Shown piece after piece: positions 25,677 to 33,493 of a stretch of 55,975 bases of DNA. Within the stretch, counting starts at the first letter, position 1. The number at the start of each line of letters is the position of its first letter. Origin of the DNA: OFTM10 sp964196195 (GTDB lineage Bacteria > Actinomycetota > Acidimicrobiia > Acidimicrobiales > Aldehydirespiratoraceae); contig CAXMSE010000029.1 in the NCBI GenBank assembly GCA_964196195.1, forward strand, positions 1 to 55,975, in the 5' to 3' direction. Made by a program: the position numbers and the translations under genes. A model generated the notes under the pieces. That model made no database searches. It had not been told where the DNA came from and saw nothing but the letters and a program-made list of their open reading frames with translations.

Positions 25677-26246
25677 CTAGCCGGCTCGACGCGACCAGCG
25701 TTGGAGGATTCCGGCGGCGATCTGTTCGAGTTCCGCTTTGGAGTGGCCCTCGTAGCGAGAATCGGCAGCGCCTTGGTAGGCGGAGAGCAGCTCGACGCGG
25801 TCGGCACCCTCGATCAGGCGGTCGGCCATCTCGAACAAGATGCTGTTTTCCTTGGCGATGTGGGCAGTGATCAGCTCGACGAACCCCAACGCGGCGGCCC
25901 TGAGGGTGTCGGCGGCTCCCTCGTCTCCTGCTCGGGCCGGTGCCATCGCAGCGCTCATTTCTCGAACCAGCTCACGCCCTTCGTCGTGTTCCATCAGCAT
26001 CACTGCAATGGGACCACCGTCTCGGGGCATTCCGTTCGCCTCCAGGGCCGGGAAGAGCAGGTCTTCTTCCTTGCCGTGGTGGCAGGCATCGGCGAAGACC
26101 CGGAAGAAGGTGACACAGCGTTCGATGTCGTCGTAGTGGGAATCCCCACCCTCGTCGAGCACCACGGTGAGGGCACTGGCGACCTCGAGGATCAAGTCGT
26201 GTTCCTGTCGGAGTAGCGCGGTGGGGGTTGTCCGAGTGTCGGTCAT
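25677..26246 (-). CDS. Hemerythrin HHE-domain protein
   Basis: A 189-residue four-helix protein with a di-iron site. Conserved His and Glu residues occur in RQEHDLILEVA, ACHHGKEEDLLFPAL, LMEHDEGRELV and TAHIAKENSILFEMADRL, matching the HHE pattern. ATG 26246 is chosen; an upstream in-frame start adds 12 unrelated residues. It diverges from the TetR gene of the benzoyl-CoA reductase operon, and the intervening 101 bases hold that operon's promoter and operator. Bacterial hemerythrins bind O2 or NO or repair iron centres; protection or sensing for the oxygen-sensitive reductase next door is a reasonable inference. Confidence 0.88.
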   Translation of the reverse strand: MTDTRTTPTALLRQEHDLILEVASALTVVLDEGGDSHYDDIERCVTFFRVFADACHHGKEEDLLFPALEANGMPRDGGPIAVMLMEHDEGRELVREMSAAMAPARAGDEGAADTLRAAALGFVELITAHIAKENSILFEMADRLIEGADRVELLSAYQGAADSRYEGHSKAELEQIAAGILQRWSRRAG

Positions 26247-26273
26247 GGGCGGAAAGTAACCGCCACGACACCA

Positions 26274-26302
26274 TTGACACAACCGGGGCGCCGCCTTATG
26301 GT
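26274..26302 (+). promoter_or_regulatory. Sigma70-type promoter of the tetR-bcr operon
   Basis: A perfect -35 TTGACA (26274-26279), a 17-base spacer and a -10 TATGGT (26297-26302). Transcription would begin at about 26309, inside the palindromic operator that follows immediately. Confidence 0.6.
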
Positions 26303-26332
26303 GATTACCGACCGGCCAGTCGGTCGGTAATC
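26303..26332. promoter_or_regulatory. TetR-type operator upstream of the bcr operon
   Basis: A 30-bp palindrome with perfect 11-base arms GATTACCGACC and GGTCGGTAATC around an 8-base centre. The core ACCGACCGGCCAGTCGGT (26307-26324) recurs with few changes at 42229 and 42391. It overlaps the predicted transcription start, an ideal position for repression. Confidence 0.75.
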
Positions 26333-26347
26333 GGAGTCAAGGACAAA

Positions 26348-26971
26348 ATGCCACTCCAGGTAAAGAGCTCACCCACGAAGTCGGAGGCCACGGCCGCGCG
26401 AATCGTCGCCGCCGCCCAACGCCTGTTCCTCGCCAAGAACTACGCGGATGTCACCACAGACATGATCGCCCAGGCCGCAGGAGTCACCAAGGGTGGCCTA
26501 TACCACCACTTCGCAAGCAAGGAACAGCTCTACATCTCCATGATGCTCGACGACCTCGAGGCCAAGCGCCTGCTGTTCGCCGAAGCCGTCGCCGCTCCTG
26601 GCTCCTGCGAATCCCGCCTCGCCAAGCTCACCAGGGCCTTCCTCGAGCTTCCCGATGAGGAGCGCGAGCTCACCCGCCTCGTGAGGCGAGATATCAACAC
26701 CTTCGCCGGCGAGGAACGCAGCCTTCTGGTTCTCGCCTACCAAAGGGCTCTTCCCGACCAGGTAAAGACCATCGTCGAGGACGGCATCCGAGAGGGCGAA
26801 TTGGCCCCCGGCGACGCCAGGGTCCTCGCCTGGTCCTTTGTCGCCCTCGTCGAGGTGTCCATCAGCGACTACGCCGGGAACGTGTTCGGAAACACCGACG
26901 CCTCCCTCGACCATGTCCTCGGACTCTTCTTCCATGGAGCCGCGGCCGACACAAACGGAGAATCGCGATGA
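26348..26971 (+). CDS. TetR-family repressor of the benzoyl-CoA reductase operon
   Basis: A 207-residue regulator. The N-terminal helix-turn-helix runs over about residues 16-62 (RIVAAAQRLFLAKNYADVTT, then AAGVTKGGLYHHFASKEQLY); the C-terminal ligand domain is unassigned. ATG 26348 is the start that begins with the domain; an earlier in-frame ATG would lie inside the adjacent gene and include the operator. Its stop overlaps the bcrC start by four bases, so regulator and reductase are co-translated. The palindrome over its own promoter indicates autoregulation. An aryl-CoA such as benzoyl-CoA is a plausible inducer, by analogy with other TetR regulators of CoA-linked aromatic pathways. Confidence 0.85.
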   Translation: MPLQVKSSPTKSEATAARIVAAAQRLFLAKNYADVTTDMIAQAAGVTKGGLYHHFASKEQLYISMMLDDLEAKRLLFAEAVAAPGSCESRLAKLTRAFLELPDEERELTRLVRRDINTFAGEERSLLVLAYQRALPDQVKTIVEDGIREGELAPGDARVLAWSFVALVEVSISDYAGNVFGNTDASLDHVLGLFFHGAAADTNGESR

Positions 26972-28143
26972 CCCCCACCACCACCGTCACCTTCCCCGAA
27001 TGGCGCGACAAATCACTCGACGATGCCCTTCTTGAGTGTCGCGACCAGGTCGAGTCGGCCGATTTCGATACCGTCAAGCGCTGGCGCGAAGCCGGGGGCA
27101 AGGTGGTGGGCCACTTCCAAGTGTCGTTCCCCGAAGAAATCGTCCACGCCGCAGGCATGCTCCCGTTCAAGGTGCGCGGTGCGCCCACCGAGCCCGACCT
27201 GGCCGACTCACACTTCGGGTCCTACCTCTGTTCGATCCTGAAGACGTCACTCGAGCTTGCACTCAGCGATCGCGTCCAGTTCGACATGTTCGTCTCGCAT
27301 CCCATCTGCGATGCCGCCCGCAACCTGGCGGCGATCTGGGGCCGCAACTTCGACTACCCGTGCCAAATCCTCTATCTCCCCCAAAACCCCAACTCGGCCG
27401 GAAGCCTCGACTACCTGCGCCACGAATACGACCGGATTCGCAGGGTGGTGGAGGAGGTAGCTGGCCGCGAGATCAGCGACGACGACCTCGCCACCTCCGT
27501 CGCCGTCTTCAACGAAAACCGGCGCCTGATGCGTGAGCTCTACGACATCAAGCGCGAGCAGCCCTGGCTCATTGCGGCCGAGGATGCCTATGCCCTCGTG
27601 GCCCTGGCCGGAATGATCCCCCGCGAAGAACACAACGAGCTCCTCACCACCCTGCTCCCCCAGATCCGCGAACGTTCCGCCAAACAGGAAGACCGGATCC
27701 GGGTGGTGTTCGAAGGCGGCTTCTGCGAGCAGCCCCCCTTCGATCTCATCCGCATGCTCGGCCGCACCTGCTACCTCGTCGATGACGACTTCCACATCGG
27801 CATGCGCTGGATCACCAGCGACGTCGACATCGAGGGCGACCCGCTTCGAAACCTGGCCGAGGCCTACATAGAACGATCCTCCTACAGCCCCGTTCAACAC
27901 GACCTGCGCAAACCCAAAGAGAAGATGCTGATCGCCCGCATCAACGAGGCCCGCGCCGACGCCGCCATCCTCGCCGCAGCCAAGATGTGTGAGCCCGGGC
28001 TCGAGGAGCAGGTCACCTACACCCACGCTCTCGACGACGAAGGCATCGCCTACTTCGTGAGCGAATTCGAAGAAAACATGACGTCGTTCAGCCAACTCGA
28101 AATGCAGTTGGAGACCTTCGTCGAGAACCTGCTGTTCGCATGA
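26968..28143 (+). CDS. bcrC: Class I benzoyl-CoA reductase, subunit C (BcrC/BzdN-type)
   Basis: A 391-residue member of the 2-hydroxyacyl-CoA dehydratase/benzoyl-CoA reductase family, which holds part of the ring-reducing Fe-S site. Candidate cluster cysteines are Cys114 (HPICDAARN), Cys253 (EGGFCEQPPF) and Cys341 (KMCEPGLEE). FQVSFPEEIVHAAGMLPFKV is the typical N-terminal block. The family also contains 2-hydroxyglutaryl-CoA dehydratases, but the combination with BcrB plus two different ATPase subunits and with dch, had and oah nearby makes benzoyl-CoA reductase the clear choice. The gene overlaps tetR and is followed 28 bases later by bcrB. The enzyme acts in the cytoplasm and should be oxygen-sensitive. 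Confidence 0.9.
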   Translation: MTPTTTVTFPEWRDKSLDDALLECRDQVESADFDTVKRWREAGGKVVGHFQVSFPEEIVHAAGMLPFKVRGAPTEPDLADSHFGSYLCSILKTSLELALSDRVQFDMFVSHPICDAARNLAAIWGRNFDYPCQILYLPQNPNSAGSLDYLRHEYDRIRRVVEEVAGREISDDDLATSVAVFNENRRLMRELYDIKREQPWLIAAEDAYALVALAGMIPREEHNELLTTLLPQIRERSAKQEDRIRVVFEGGFCEQPPFDLIRMLGRTCYLVDDDFHIGMRWITSDVDIEGDPLRNLAEAYIERSSYSPVQHDLRKPKEKMLIARINEARADAAILAAAKMCEPGLEEQVTYTHALDDEGIAYFVSEFEENMTSFSQLEMQLETFVENLLFA

Positions 28144-28171
28144 GTTCCGCACCAACATTGAGGAGGCAGAC

Positions 28172-29476
28172 ATGAGCACTCTCGAAGACACCCAAGAACT
28201 GGTCGGTCGAGGAAACATCGAGGGCGCCGCCTTGTTTCGCGACTGGTTTGCCAATCTCGGCGAAACCGCGAAAACCGGCGGTGCCGCCGCCTACGTGTTC
28301 GTCATGGGCAGCACCAACGAGATACTGAAGACGTTTGACCTACCGGTCGTTTTTCCCGAGATCACCTCACTGCAGACCGCGGTGCGTCGCGTCGCCCACG
28401 AGCTTCTCGAAGAGGCCGAGGACTACGGCTATTCGCCAGACATCTGCGGATACGTCAAGGCCGACGTCGCGGTACAGCTCCGCGGCGGCGATCACCCCAT
28501 GGGCAGGCTCCCCAAGCCCACCATTTCGGTGCTCACCAATGCCTGCAACACCTACATCAAGTGGGCCGAGATATGGGAACGTATGCACGGCACTCCCATG
28601 TACACCATCGATGTTCCCGGCACCCGTCAGGCCGGCGGCCAGACCTGGGCCGGCAACGCCGACTTCGAAGCCGACCGCAAATATGTGGAGGTGCAGCTCC
28701 GGGAGCTGATCACCGTCTGCGAACAGGTCACCGGCAAGACCTTCGACATCGACAAGTTCCGTGAAGTGCTCGGCCACGCCAACACCATGACCCGCTGCTG
28801 GAGCCGCATGCTCGAGCTCAACTCTGCGCGGCCCTCGGTGTTCAATGCCCTCACCGACGGCACGATCTATCTCGGAGTCGCCAACGCATTTCGGGGTACC
28901 GAGGAAGGGGCCCGCTACTTCGAGCGCCTGGTCGAAGAAATGGAATACAAGGTGGCCAACGGGATAGGCCAAGACCTCGAAGAGAAGTACCGCCTGCTCT
29001 TCGTCGGGGTGCCGTGCTATCCGATCTTCCGTCGGTTCAACGAGCTCTTCAGCGAGTGGGGCGGCACCTTCGTGAACTCCACCTATCTCTGGTTCGCGTC
29101 GGGAGGCACCAACCGCGGCTTCGAATACGACCTCGACAACCCCTTGGCGAGCCTCGCCGAGGGGATGCTCGTCTCGGTACGCGACGCCATGGACTCGATG
29201 TTCCACCAGGACACCGTGCTCGAGCAGATGATCACCGATCACGAAGCCGACGGCGTCATCTTTCACCCGATCAAGAGTTGCCGCACCGTGTCCACCGGCC
29301 TGGCCGACGGCCGCCGCAGTCTCAGCGAGAAAACCGGCACCCCGAGCCTGTTCATCGAGTCCGACATGATGGACCGGCGCGTCGTCTCCGAAGCCCAGAT
29401 GAAGAACCGAATCGATGCCTTCTTCGAAGGATTGGCATCACGCCGACAACTGGCCCAAGCCGGCCCGAAGGACTGA
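28172..29476 (+). CDS. bcrB: Class I benzoyl-CoA reductase, subunit B (BcrB/BzdO-type)
   Basis: A 434-residue partner of BcrC, matching the usual length of about 435. Candidate cluster cysteines are Cys125 (LTNACNTYIKW), Cys282 (GVPCYPIF) and Cys370 (HPIKSCRTVS). The blocks PVVFPEITSLQTAVRR, DVPGTRQAGG and GLADGRRSL belong to the benzoyl-CoA reductase branch. AGGAGG precedes the ATG. BcrB and BcrC together form the module that passes single electrons to the aromatic ring of benzoyl-CoA, giving cyclohexa-1,5-diene-1-carbonyl-CoA. Confidence 0.92.
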   Translation: MSTLEDTQELVGRGNIEGAALFRDWFANLGETAKTGGAAAYVFVMGSTNEILKTFDLPVVFPEITSLQTAVRRVAHELLEEAEDYGYSPDICGYVKADVAVQLRGGDHPMGRLPKPTISVLTNACNTYIKWAEIWERMHGTPMYTIDVPGTRQAGGQTWAGNADFEADRKYVEVQLRELITVCEQVTGKTFDIDKFREVLGHANTMTRCWSRMLELNSARPSVFNALTDGTIYLGVANAFRGTEEGARYFERLVEEMEYKVANGIGQDLEEKYRLLFVGVPCYPIFRRFNELFSEWGGTFVNSTYLWFASGGTNRGFEYDLDNPLASLAEGMLVSVRDAMDSMFHQDTVLEQMITDHEADGVIFHPIKSCRTVSTGLADGRRSLSEKTGTPSLFIESDMMDRRVVSEAQMKNRIDAFFEGLASRRQLAQAGPKD

Positions 29477-29481
29477 AACTC

Positions 29482-30297
29482 ATGGCATACGCAGCAGGTG
29501 TCGACGTCGGTTCGACCCAGACCAAAGCGATCATCATCAACGAAGACGCGGAGATCGTCGGCCGGGCACTCCTCGACACCGGCGCCAACGTCATCCAAGC
29601 CGCGGAGGACGCCTATGCCGAGGCTCTCGCGGAAAGCGGCATCAGCCAGGACGAGGTGGAATACGTCGTCGGCACCGGCTACGGCCGCTACCGGGTCACC
29701 TTCGGCAACAGCCAGGTCACCGAGATCAGCTGCCACGGCCGCGGCGCTGTCCACCTGTTCCCCAACACCCGCACAGTGGTCGACATGGGGGGCCAGGACA
29801 CCAAGGCGATCTCGGTCACCGCCGACGGCGAGATAACCGACTTCTGCATGAACGACAAGTGTGCGGCAGGCACCGGACGTTTCCTGGGAGCAGCCTCGGC
29901 CGCCCTCGACATCCCCCTCGGCGACCTGGGACCGGTTTCCCTCCAGAGCACCAAGCCGATCAAGATCAGCACCACCTGCACCGTCTTCGCCGAATCGGAA
30001 GTGCTGGCCTGGATCGGTAAGGGCAAGAAGATCGAAGACATCCTGTGGGGGGTCCACAAGTCGATCGCTTCTCGCTCGGCCGGCCTGATGCGCAGGGTGG
30101 GGATCGAAGACGAGATCACCTTCACCGGAGGGGTCTCGCGCAACGAGGGCATGGTGAAGGCCCTCGAGGAACGCCTGGAGAAGAAGCTCAACATCAGTGA
30201 GGACTGCCACTACATGGGCGCACTCGGCGCCGCAATGTTTGCCCTCGACAACATCCAAGCCGCTCGTACGCCCGCAGAAACCGGAGCCAACTCATGA
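29482..30297 (+). CDS. bcrA: Class I benzoyl-CoA reductase ATPase subunit A (BcrA/BzdP-type)
   Basis: A 271-residue ATPase of the ASKHA/BadF-BadG-BcrA-HgdC fold that drives electrons to the BC module by ATP hydrolysis. GVDVGSTQTKAI is the phosphate-binding strand. The bridging [4Fe-4S] cysteines are Cys127 (NDKCAAGTGRFL) and Cys166 (TTCTVFAESEV). The frame runs open across bcrB, but the ATG at 29482 begins at the conserved strand. It is much shorter than the Thauera BcrA as I remember it (about 440 residues) and closer to the Azoarcus BzdP class. Its stop overlaps bcrD by four bases. Confidence 0.9.
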   Translation: MAYAAGVDVGSTQTKAIIINEDAEIVGRALLDTGANVIQAAEDAYAEALAESGISQDEVEYVVGTGYGRYRVTFGNSQVTEISCHGRGAVHLFPNTRTVVDMGGQDTKAISVTADGEITDFCMNDKCAAGTGRFLGAASAALDIPLGDLGPVSLQSTKPIKISTTCTVFAESEVLAWIGKGKKIEDILWGVHKSIASRSAGLMRRVGIEDEITFTGGVSRNEGMVKALEERLEKKLNISEDCHYMGALGAAMFALDNIQAARTPAETGANS

Positions 30298-31127
30298 CCA
30301 TCACAGCCGGGCTCGATATCGGGTCGACCTACGCCAAAGCGGTGATCCTCACCGACGACCTCGAGATCGCCGGCAAGGCCCTGTCCCCCACCGGGTTCAA
30401 GCTCCAGCAGGTGGCCCACGACGTGTACCGGCAGGCTCTCGACGGCGCCGGCATCAACAAGAGCGACGTCTCTTATGTGATCGCCACCGGCTCGGGTCGC
30501 CACCAGGTGGATTTCAAGGATCTGCACGTGACCGATCTCACCGCCAGTGCCCGCGGTGCGTGCCACCTGTTTCCCGGCACCCGCACGATTCTCGACGTGG
30601 GCGGCCAGACCATGAAGGCCAGCCGGGTCAACGAGACCGCCAAGGTGGAGTCGTTCCGGCTCAACGACAAGTGCGCCGCCGGCACCGGAGCCTTCCTCGA
30701 GAAAACCGCTCGCTACATGGGTTTCGGCACCGAGGAGATCAGTGCCCTGATGACCACCTCGAGGGAGCCGGTGCCGATCTCCGGAGTGTGCGCCGTCTTC
30801 GCTGAGTCCGAAGTGATCAACCACCTGTCGTTGGGCACCCCACCGGCCGACATCATGCAGGGTGCGATCGAATCGCTCACCGGCCGGTCCGTTCAGCTCA
30901 TGAAACGGGTTCGCGCTGAGCCCGAGTACACCCTCATCGGCGGGATCCTCCGTTTCGAGACGATGGGCGCCTCGGTCAGCAAGTTGCTCGATGCCGAGGT
31001 CAACGTGCCCGAAGGCGAGATGGTGCAGTTCGTATCGGCCCTCGGCTGCGCGATCCTCGCTCACCTGCGCCTCGAGAAGCTCCAGGCCGAGGAGCTGGTC
31101 GGCACCGCGGCGAGCGCCGACGCGTGA
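30294..31127 (+). CDS. bcrD: Class I benzoyl-CoA reductase ATPase subunit D (BcrD/BzdQ-type)
   Basis: A 277-residue second ATPase subunit. GLDIGSTYAKAVIL, ILDVGGQTMKAS, NDKCAAGTGAFLEKTARYMG (Cys127) and SGVCAVFAESEV (Cys166) parallel the motifs of the A subunit, so a shared [4Fe-4S] cluster at the A-D interface is expected. Two distinct ATPase paralogues distinguish a benzoyl-CoA reductase (heterodimeric activator) from a 2-hydroxyacyl-CoA dehydratase (homodimeric activator). The gene order C-B-A-D is that of known class I operons. The stop overlaps the GTG of a small downstream gene. Confidence 0.91.
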   Translation: MTITAGLDIGSTYAKAVILTDDLEIAGKALSPTGFKLQQVAHDVYRQALDGAGINKSDVSYVIATGSGRHQVDFKDLHVTDLTASARGACHLFPGTRTILDVGGQTMKASRVNETAKVESFRLNDKCAAGTGAFLEKTARYMGFGTEEISALMTTSREPVPISGVCAVFAESEVINHLSLGTPPADIMQGAIESLTGRSVQLMKRVRAEPEYTLIGGILRFETMGASVSKLLDAEVNVPEGEMVQFVSALGCAILAHLRLEKLQAEELVGTAASADA

Positions 31128-31396
31128 GCGAACCCGACGGTTCCGAGCCGGTCTACTGCTCAGAAGGAATCGTCGTCCTGAAGTCGCGCGCCCTCACCGC
31201 CGAGGGCTGGGAACAACGCACCGTCTCCGACGAGTCGAGAATCAGCGAGCTGGAAGACCTCTACTCCACGATGGGCTTCGAGACCACCACCACCGGGCTC
31301 GATCCTGGGAGCTTCAACGATGCGTGCACCAGCTGCGCGGAAACTGCCTGCTCCACCTATCTCGCCCTGTTCACCCGCAAGCCCGAACAGGACTGA
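31124..31396 (+). CDS. Small cysteine-containing protein of the bcr operon, unknown function
   Basis: A 90-residue acidic protein that I do not recognise. It starts with GTG in a GTGA overlap with bcrD, so it is translationally coupled to the reductase. Cysteines lie at 12, 68, 71 and 76; the C-terminal cluster reads DACTSCAETACSTYLALF (C-x2-C-x4-C), which could bind a metal or Fe-S cluster with help from Cys12 or a partner. No signal peptide or membrane segment is visible. Tight coupling suggests an assembly, electron-transfer or protective role for the reductase, but that is inference. Confidence 0.8.
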   Translation: MSEPDGSEPVYCSEGIVVLKSRALTAEGWEQRTVSDESRISELEDLYSTMGFETTTTGLDPGSFNDACTSCAETACSTYLALFTRKPEQD

Positions 31397-31423
31397 CCAC
31401 ACTCCCACCCGAGGTCACGAAGA

Positions 31424-32719
31424 ATGAAAACCAACTTCTTCGACCAGGAAACCGAGACCCTGCCTCGGGAACGTCTCCGCGATCTCCAGGAGGCCAGGCT
31501 GGCCACCCTGTTGGCCAAGACCTACGGCACGAATCCGATCGTCACCCAAAAGCTCCAACTCGCGGGGGCCACTCCCAACGACGTGCGCACCCTCGAGGAT
31601 CTGGCCGAGCTGCCTTTCACCACCAAGGCCGACCTGCTCGCGGCCCAGTCCAGCGGGGTTATGAGCACCAACTGCACCTTCGAAGAAGCTGCCTATTCAC
31701 GTATCCACCAGACCTCGGGCACCACCGGCGAGCCGCTCAGGGTGTTCGACACCGCGGAGAGTTGGGACTGGTGGGGGCATTGCTGGGGATTCGTGCTGGC
31801 GGGAGCCGGGATCACCGCCAAGGATCGTTTCTTCGTTCCGTTCTCATTCGGCCCCTTCATCGGGTTCTGGGCCGCGCTGGGCGGCGCCCGACGAGTCGGA
31901 GCGATGATGATCCCCGGAGGAGGTCGCACCTCCACCCAGCGTCTCCGGTTGATGGCCGACCTCGAGGTCACCGCGATGTGCTGTACCCCCACCTATGCCC
32001 TCCGCCTCATCGAAACCGCGCGCGAAGAAGGGTTCGACCTTTCGAGTATCCCGATCACCACCATGGTTCACGCGGGTGAGACCGGAGCGAGCATTCCTGC
32101 CACCAGGGATCGACTCGAGACGGGCTGGCAGGCCCAGTGCTACGACCATGCGGGTGCGTCGGAGGTCGGAGCTCACAGCTTCGGTTGCCAGGCCCGTACC
32201 GGAGGCACCCACGCCATCGACAGTGAGTTCATTGTCGAGGTGATCGATCCCGACTCAGGTGGGCCGGTGATTCCCGGTCAGCAGGGAGAGCTCGTCCTCA
32301 CCAATCTGGGCCGGGTCGGCTTTCCGGTGGTTCGCTACCGCACTGGCGACATCGTGAGCGTCGACGATTCGCCATGCCCGTGTGGTCGTACCTTCACGCG
32401 ATTCGCCGGCGGCATCATCGCGAGGGCCGACGACATGGTGGTGGTTCGAGGGGTGAATCTCTTCCCCGCTGCGGTCGAAAACCTTCTGCGCCGCCACCAG
32501 TTCGTCGACGAGTTCCGGGTGACGATCACCCGACGCAGCGAGATGGGAGAGGTGCTCATCGAGATCGAGTGTCGCGACGGCACCGCGGCGGTCGACGCCG
32601 TGGCCGAGGTCACCGAAGCCTTTGCTTCCACCCTCGGTCTGCGCGCCACCGTGCAAGACGTACCGCGCGGGGCTCTGCCCCGGTTCGAGCTGAAGGCCCG
32701 TCGCTTCTTCGTGGAATGA
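31424..32719 (+). CDS. PaaK-like aryl-CoA ligase
   Basis: A 431-residue AMP-forming ligase of the phenylacetate-CoA ligase branch. The ATP motif is HQTSGTTGEPLRVFD, then AGASEVGAHSFGCQA, VVRYRTGDIVSVDDSPCPCGRTF and a C-terminal domain VVRGVNLFPAAVENLL; the conserved Lys near the end is in PRFELKARRFF. It lacks nothing essential. It closes the bcr operon, 27 bases after the small protein. It could activate benzoate, a hydroxybenzoate, phenylacetate or an aminobenzoate for the reductase; the sequence does not decide. It converges tail-to-tail with dch only nine bases later. Confidence 0.85.
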   Translation: MKTNFFDQETETLPRERLRDLQEARLATLLAKTYGTNPIVTQKLQLAGATPNDVRTLEDLAELPFTTKADLLAAQSSGVMSTNCTFEEAAYSRIHQTSGTTGEPLRVFDTAESWDWWGHCWGFVLAGAGITAKDRFFVPFSFGPFIGFWAALGGARRVGAMMIPGGGRTSTQRLRLMADLEVTAMCCTPTYALRLIETAREEGFDLSSIPITTMVHAGETGASIPATRDRLETGWQAQCYDHAGASEVGAHSFGCQARTGGTHAIDSEFIVEVIDPDSGGPVIPGQQGELVLTNLGRVGFPVVRYRTGDIVSVDDSPCPCGRTFTRFAGGIIARADDMVVVRGVNLFPAAVENLLRRHQFVDEFRVTITRRSEMGEVLIEIECRDGTAAVDAVAEVTEAFASTLGLRATVQDVPRGALPRFELKARRFFVE

Positions 32720-32728
32720 GCGTGGTGG

Positions 32729-33493
32729 TCAGCTGTTGGTCCACTCCGGTGGACGCTTGTCGATAAAGGCTCTGATCCCCTCGACGCCGTCGTGGCTGGG
32801 AAGAAGCTCATCGAGATAGAGGCGCTCGGCGGCATCGAGTCTGGCTTCGATCTCGGCCACACGGCCGGCCCTCACCGCCCTGGTTGCCATCCTGAGCGAG
32901 AAGGGTGATCGCTTGACAAAATGACGGCCGACGAAGGTTTCGACCGCACCGTCGAGATCGTCGCCGCCAACCACGATGTTGACGATCCCCATCGACTGGG
33001 CGTCTGTGGCACTGACACTCCTACCGGTGAGGAGCAGATCCTCGGCCGCTCGACCCACCATCAGGGCGGTGGCAGCCGGGGCAATAACCCCGAGCTGGAT
33101 CTCGGGACTGGCCAGGGTGGCTCCCTCGTGGGCGATCACGATGCCGCAGGCGAGAGCCAGTTCGAGCCCGCCTCCGAGGCAACTGCCCTGCACCGCGGCG
33201 ATGGTGGGGTAAGGAAACCCGATCAGCTGCCGTATCACCACGCCTAGCGCGGCGAGCATCTGGGGCGCTTTATCCGGTAGGTGCTCCTCCACGCTGGCGC
33301 CGAAGGAGAAATGCTTGCCTGCCCCGCGGAGCACCAGAACCTTGGCGTCGATCGATTCGGCGGCACTGTCAAGAGCCGACGCGAATTGCTCACACATGGC
33401 GATGTCGATGACATTGCCAGGGAGACTGTCGAGGGTGATCGTGTGGACCGACCCGTCGCCCGACACATCGTGACGGACCAGATCGCCGCTCAC
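32729..33493 (-). CDS. dch: Cyclohexa-1,5-diene-1-carbonyl-CoA hydratase (Dch/BzdW)
   Basis: A 254-residue crotonase-family enzyme that hydrates the dienoyl-CoA made by benzoyl-CoA reductase to 6-hydroxycyclohex-1-ene-1-carbonyl-CoA. The block GKHFSFGASVEEHLPDKAPQML and CLGGGLELALACG, together with the end YLDELLPSHDGVEGIRAF, agree with known Dch/BzdW sequences as I remember them. The GTG at 33493 overlaps the oah stop (GTGA) and is chosen over a longer upstream extension with no homology. It is the last gene of the reverse aromatic operon. Confidence 0.9.
   Translation of the reverse strand: MSGDLVRHDVSGDGSVHTITLDSLPGNVIDIAMCEQFASALDSAAESIDAKVLVLRGAGKHFSFGASVEEHLPDKAPQMLAALGVVIRQLIGFPYPTIAAVQGSCLGGGLELALACGIVIAHEGATLASPEIQLGVIAPAATALMVGRAAEDLLLTGRSVSATDAQSMGIVNIVVGGDDLDGAVETFVGRHFVKRSPFSLRMATRAVRAGRVAEIEARLDAAERLYLDELLPSHDGVEGIRAFIDKRPPEWTNS

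Noticed and set aside
26968..29476. 2-hydroxyglutaryl-CoA or other 2-hydroxyacyl-CoA dehydratase
   Set aside because: There are two different ATPase subunits and the operon neighbours are dch, had and oah, which fits benzoyl-CoA reductase.
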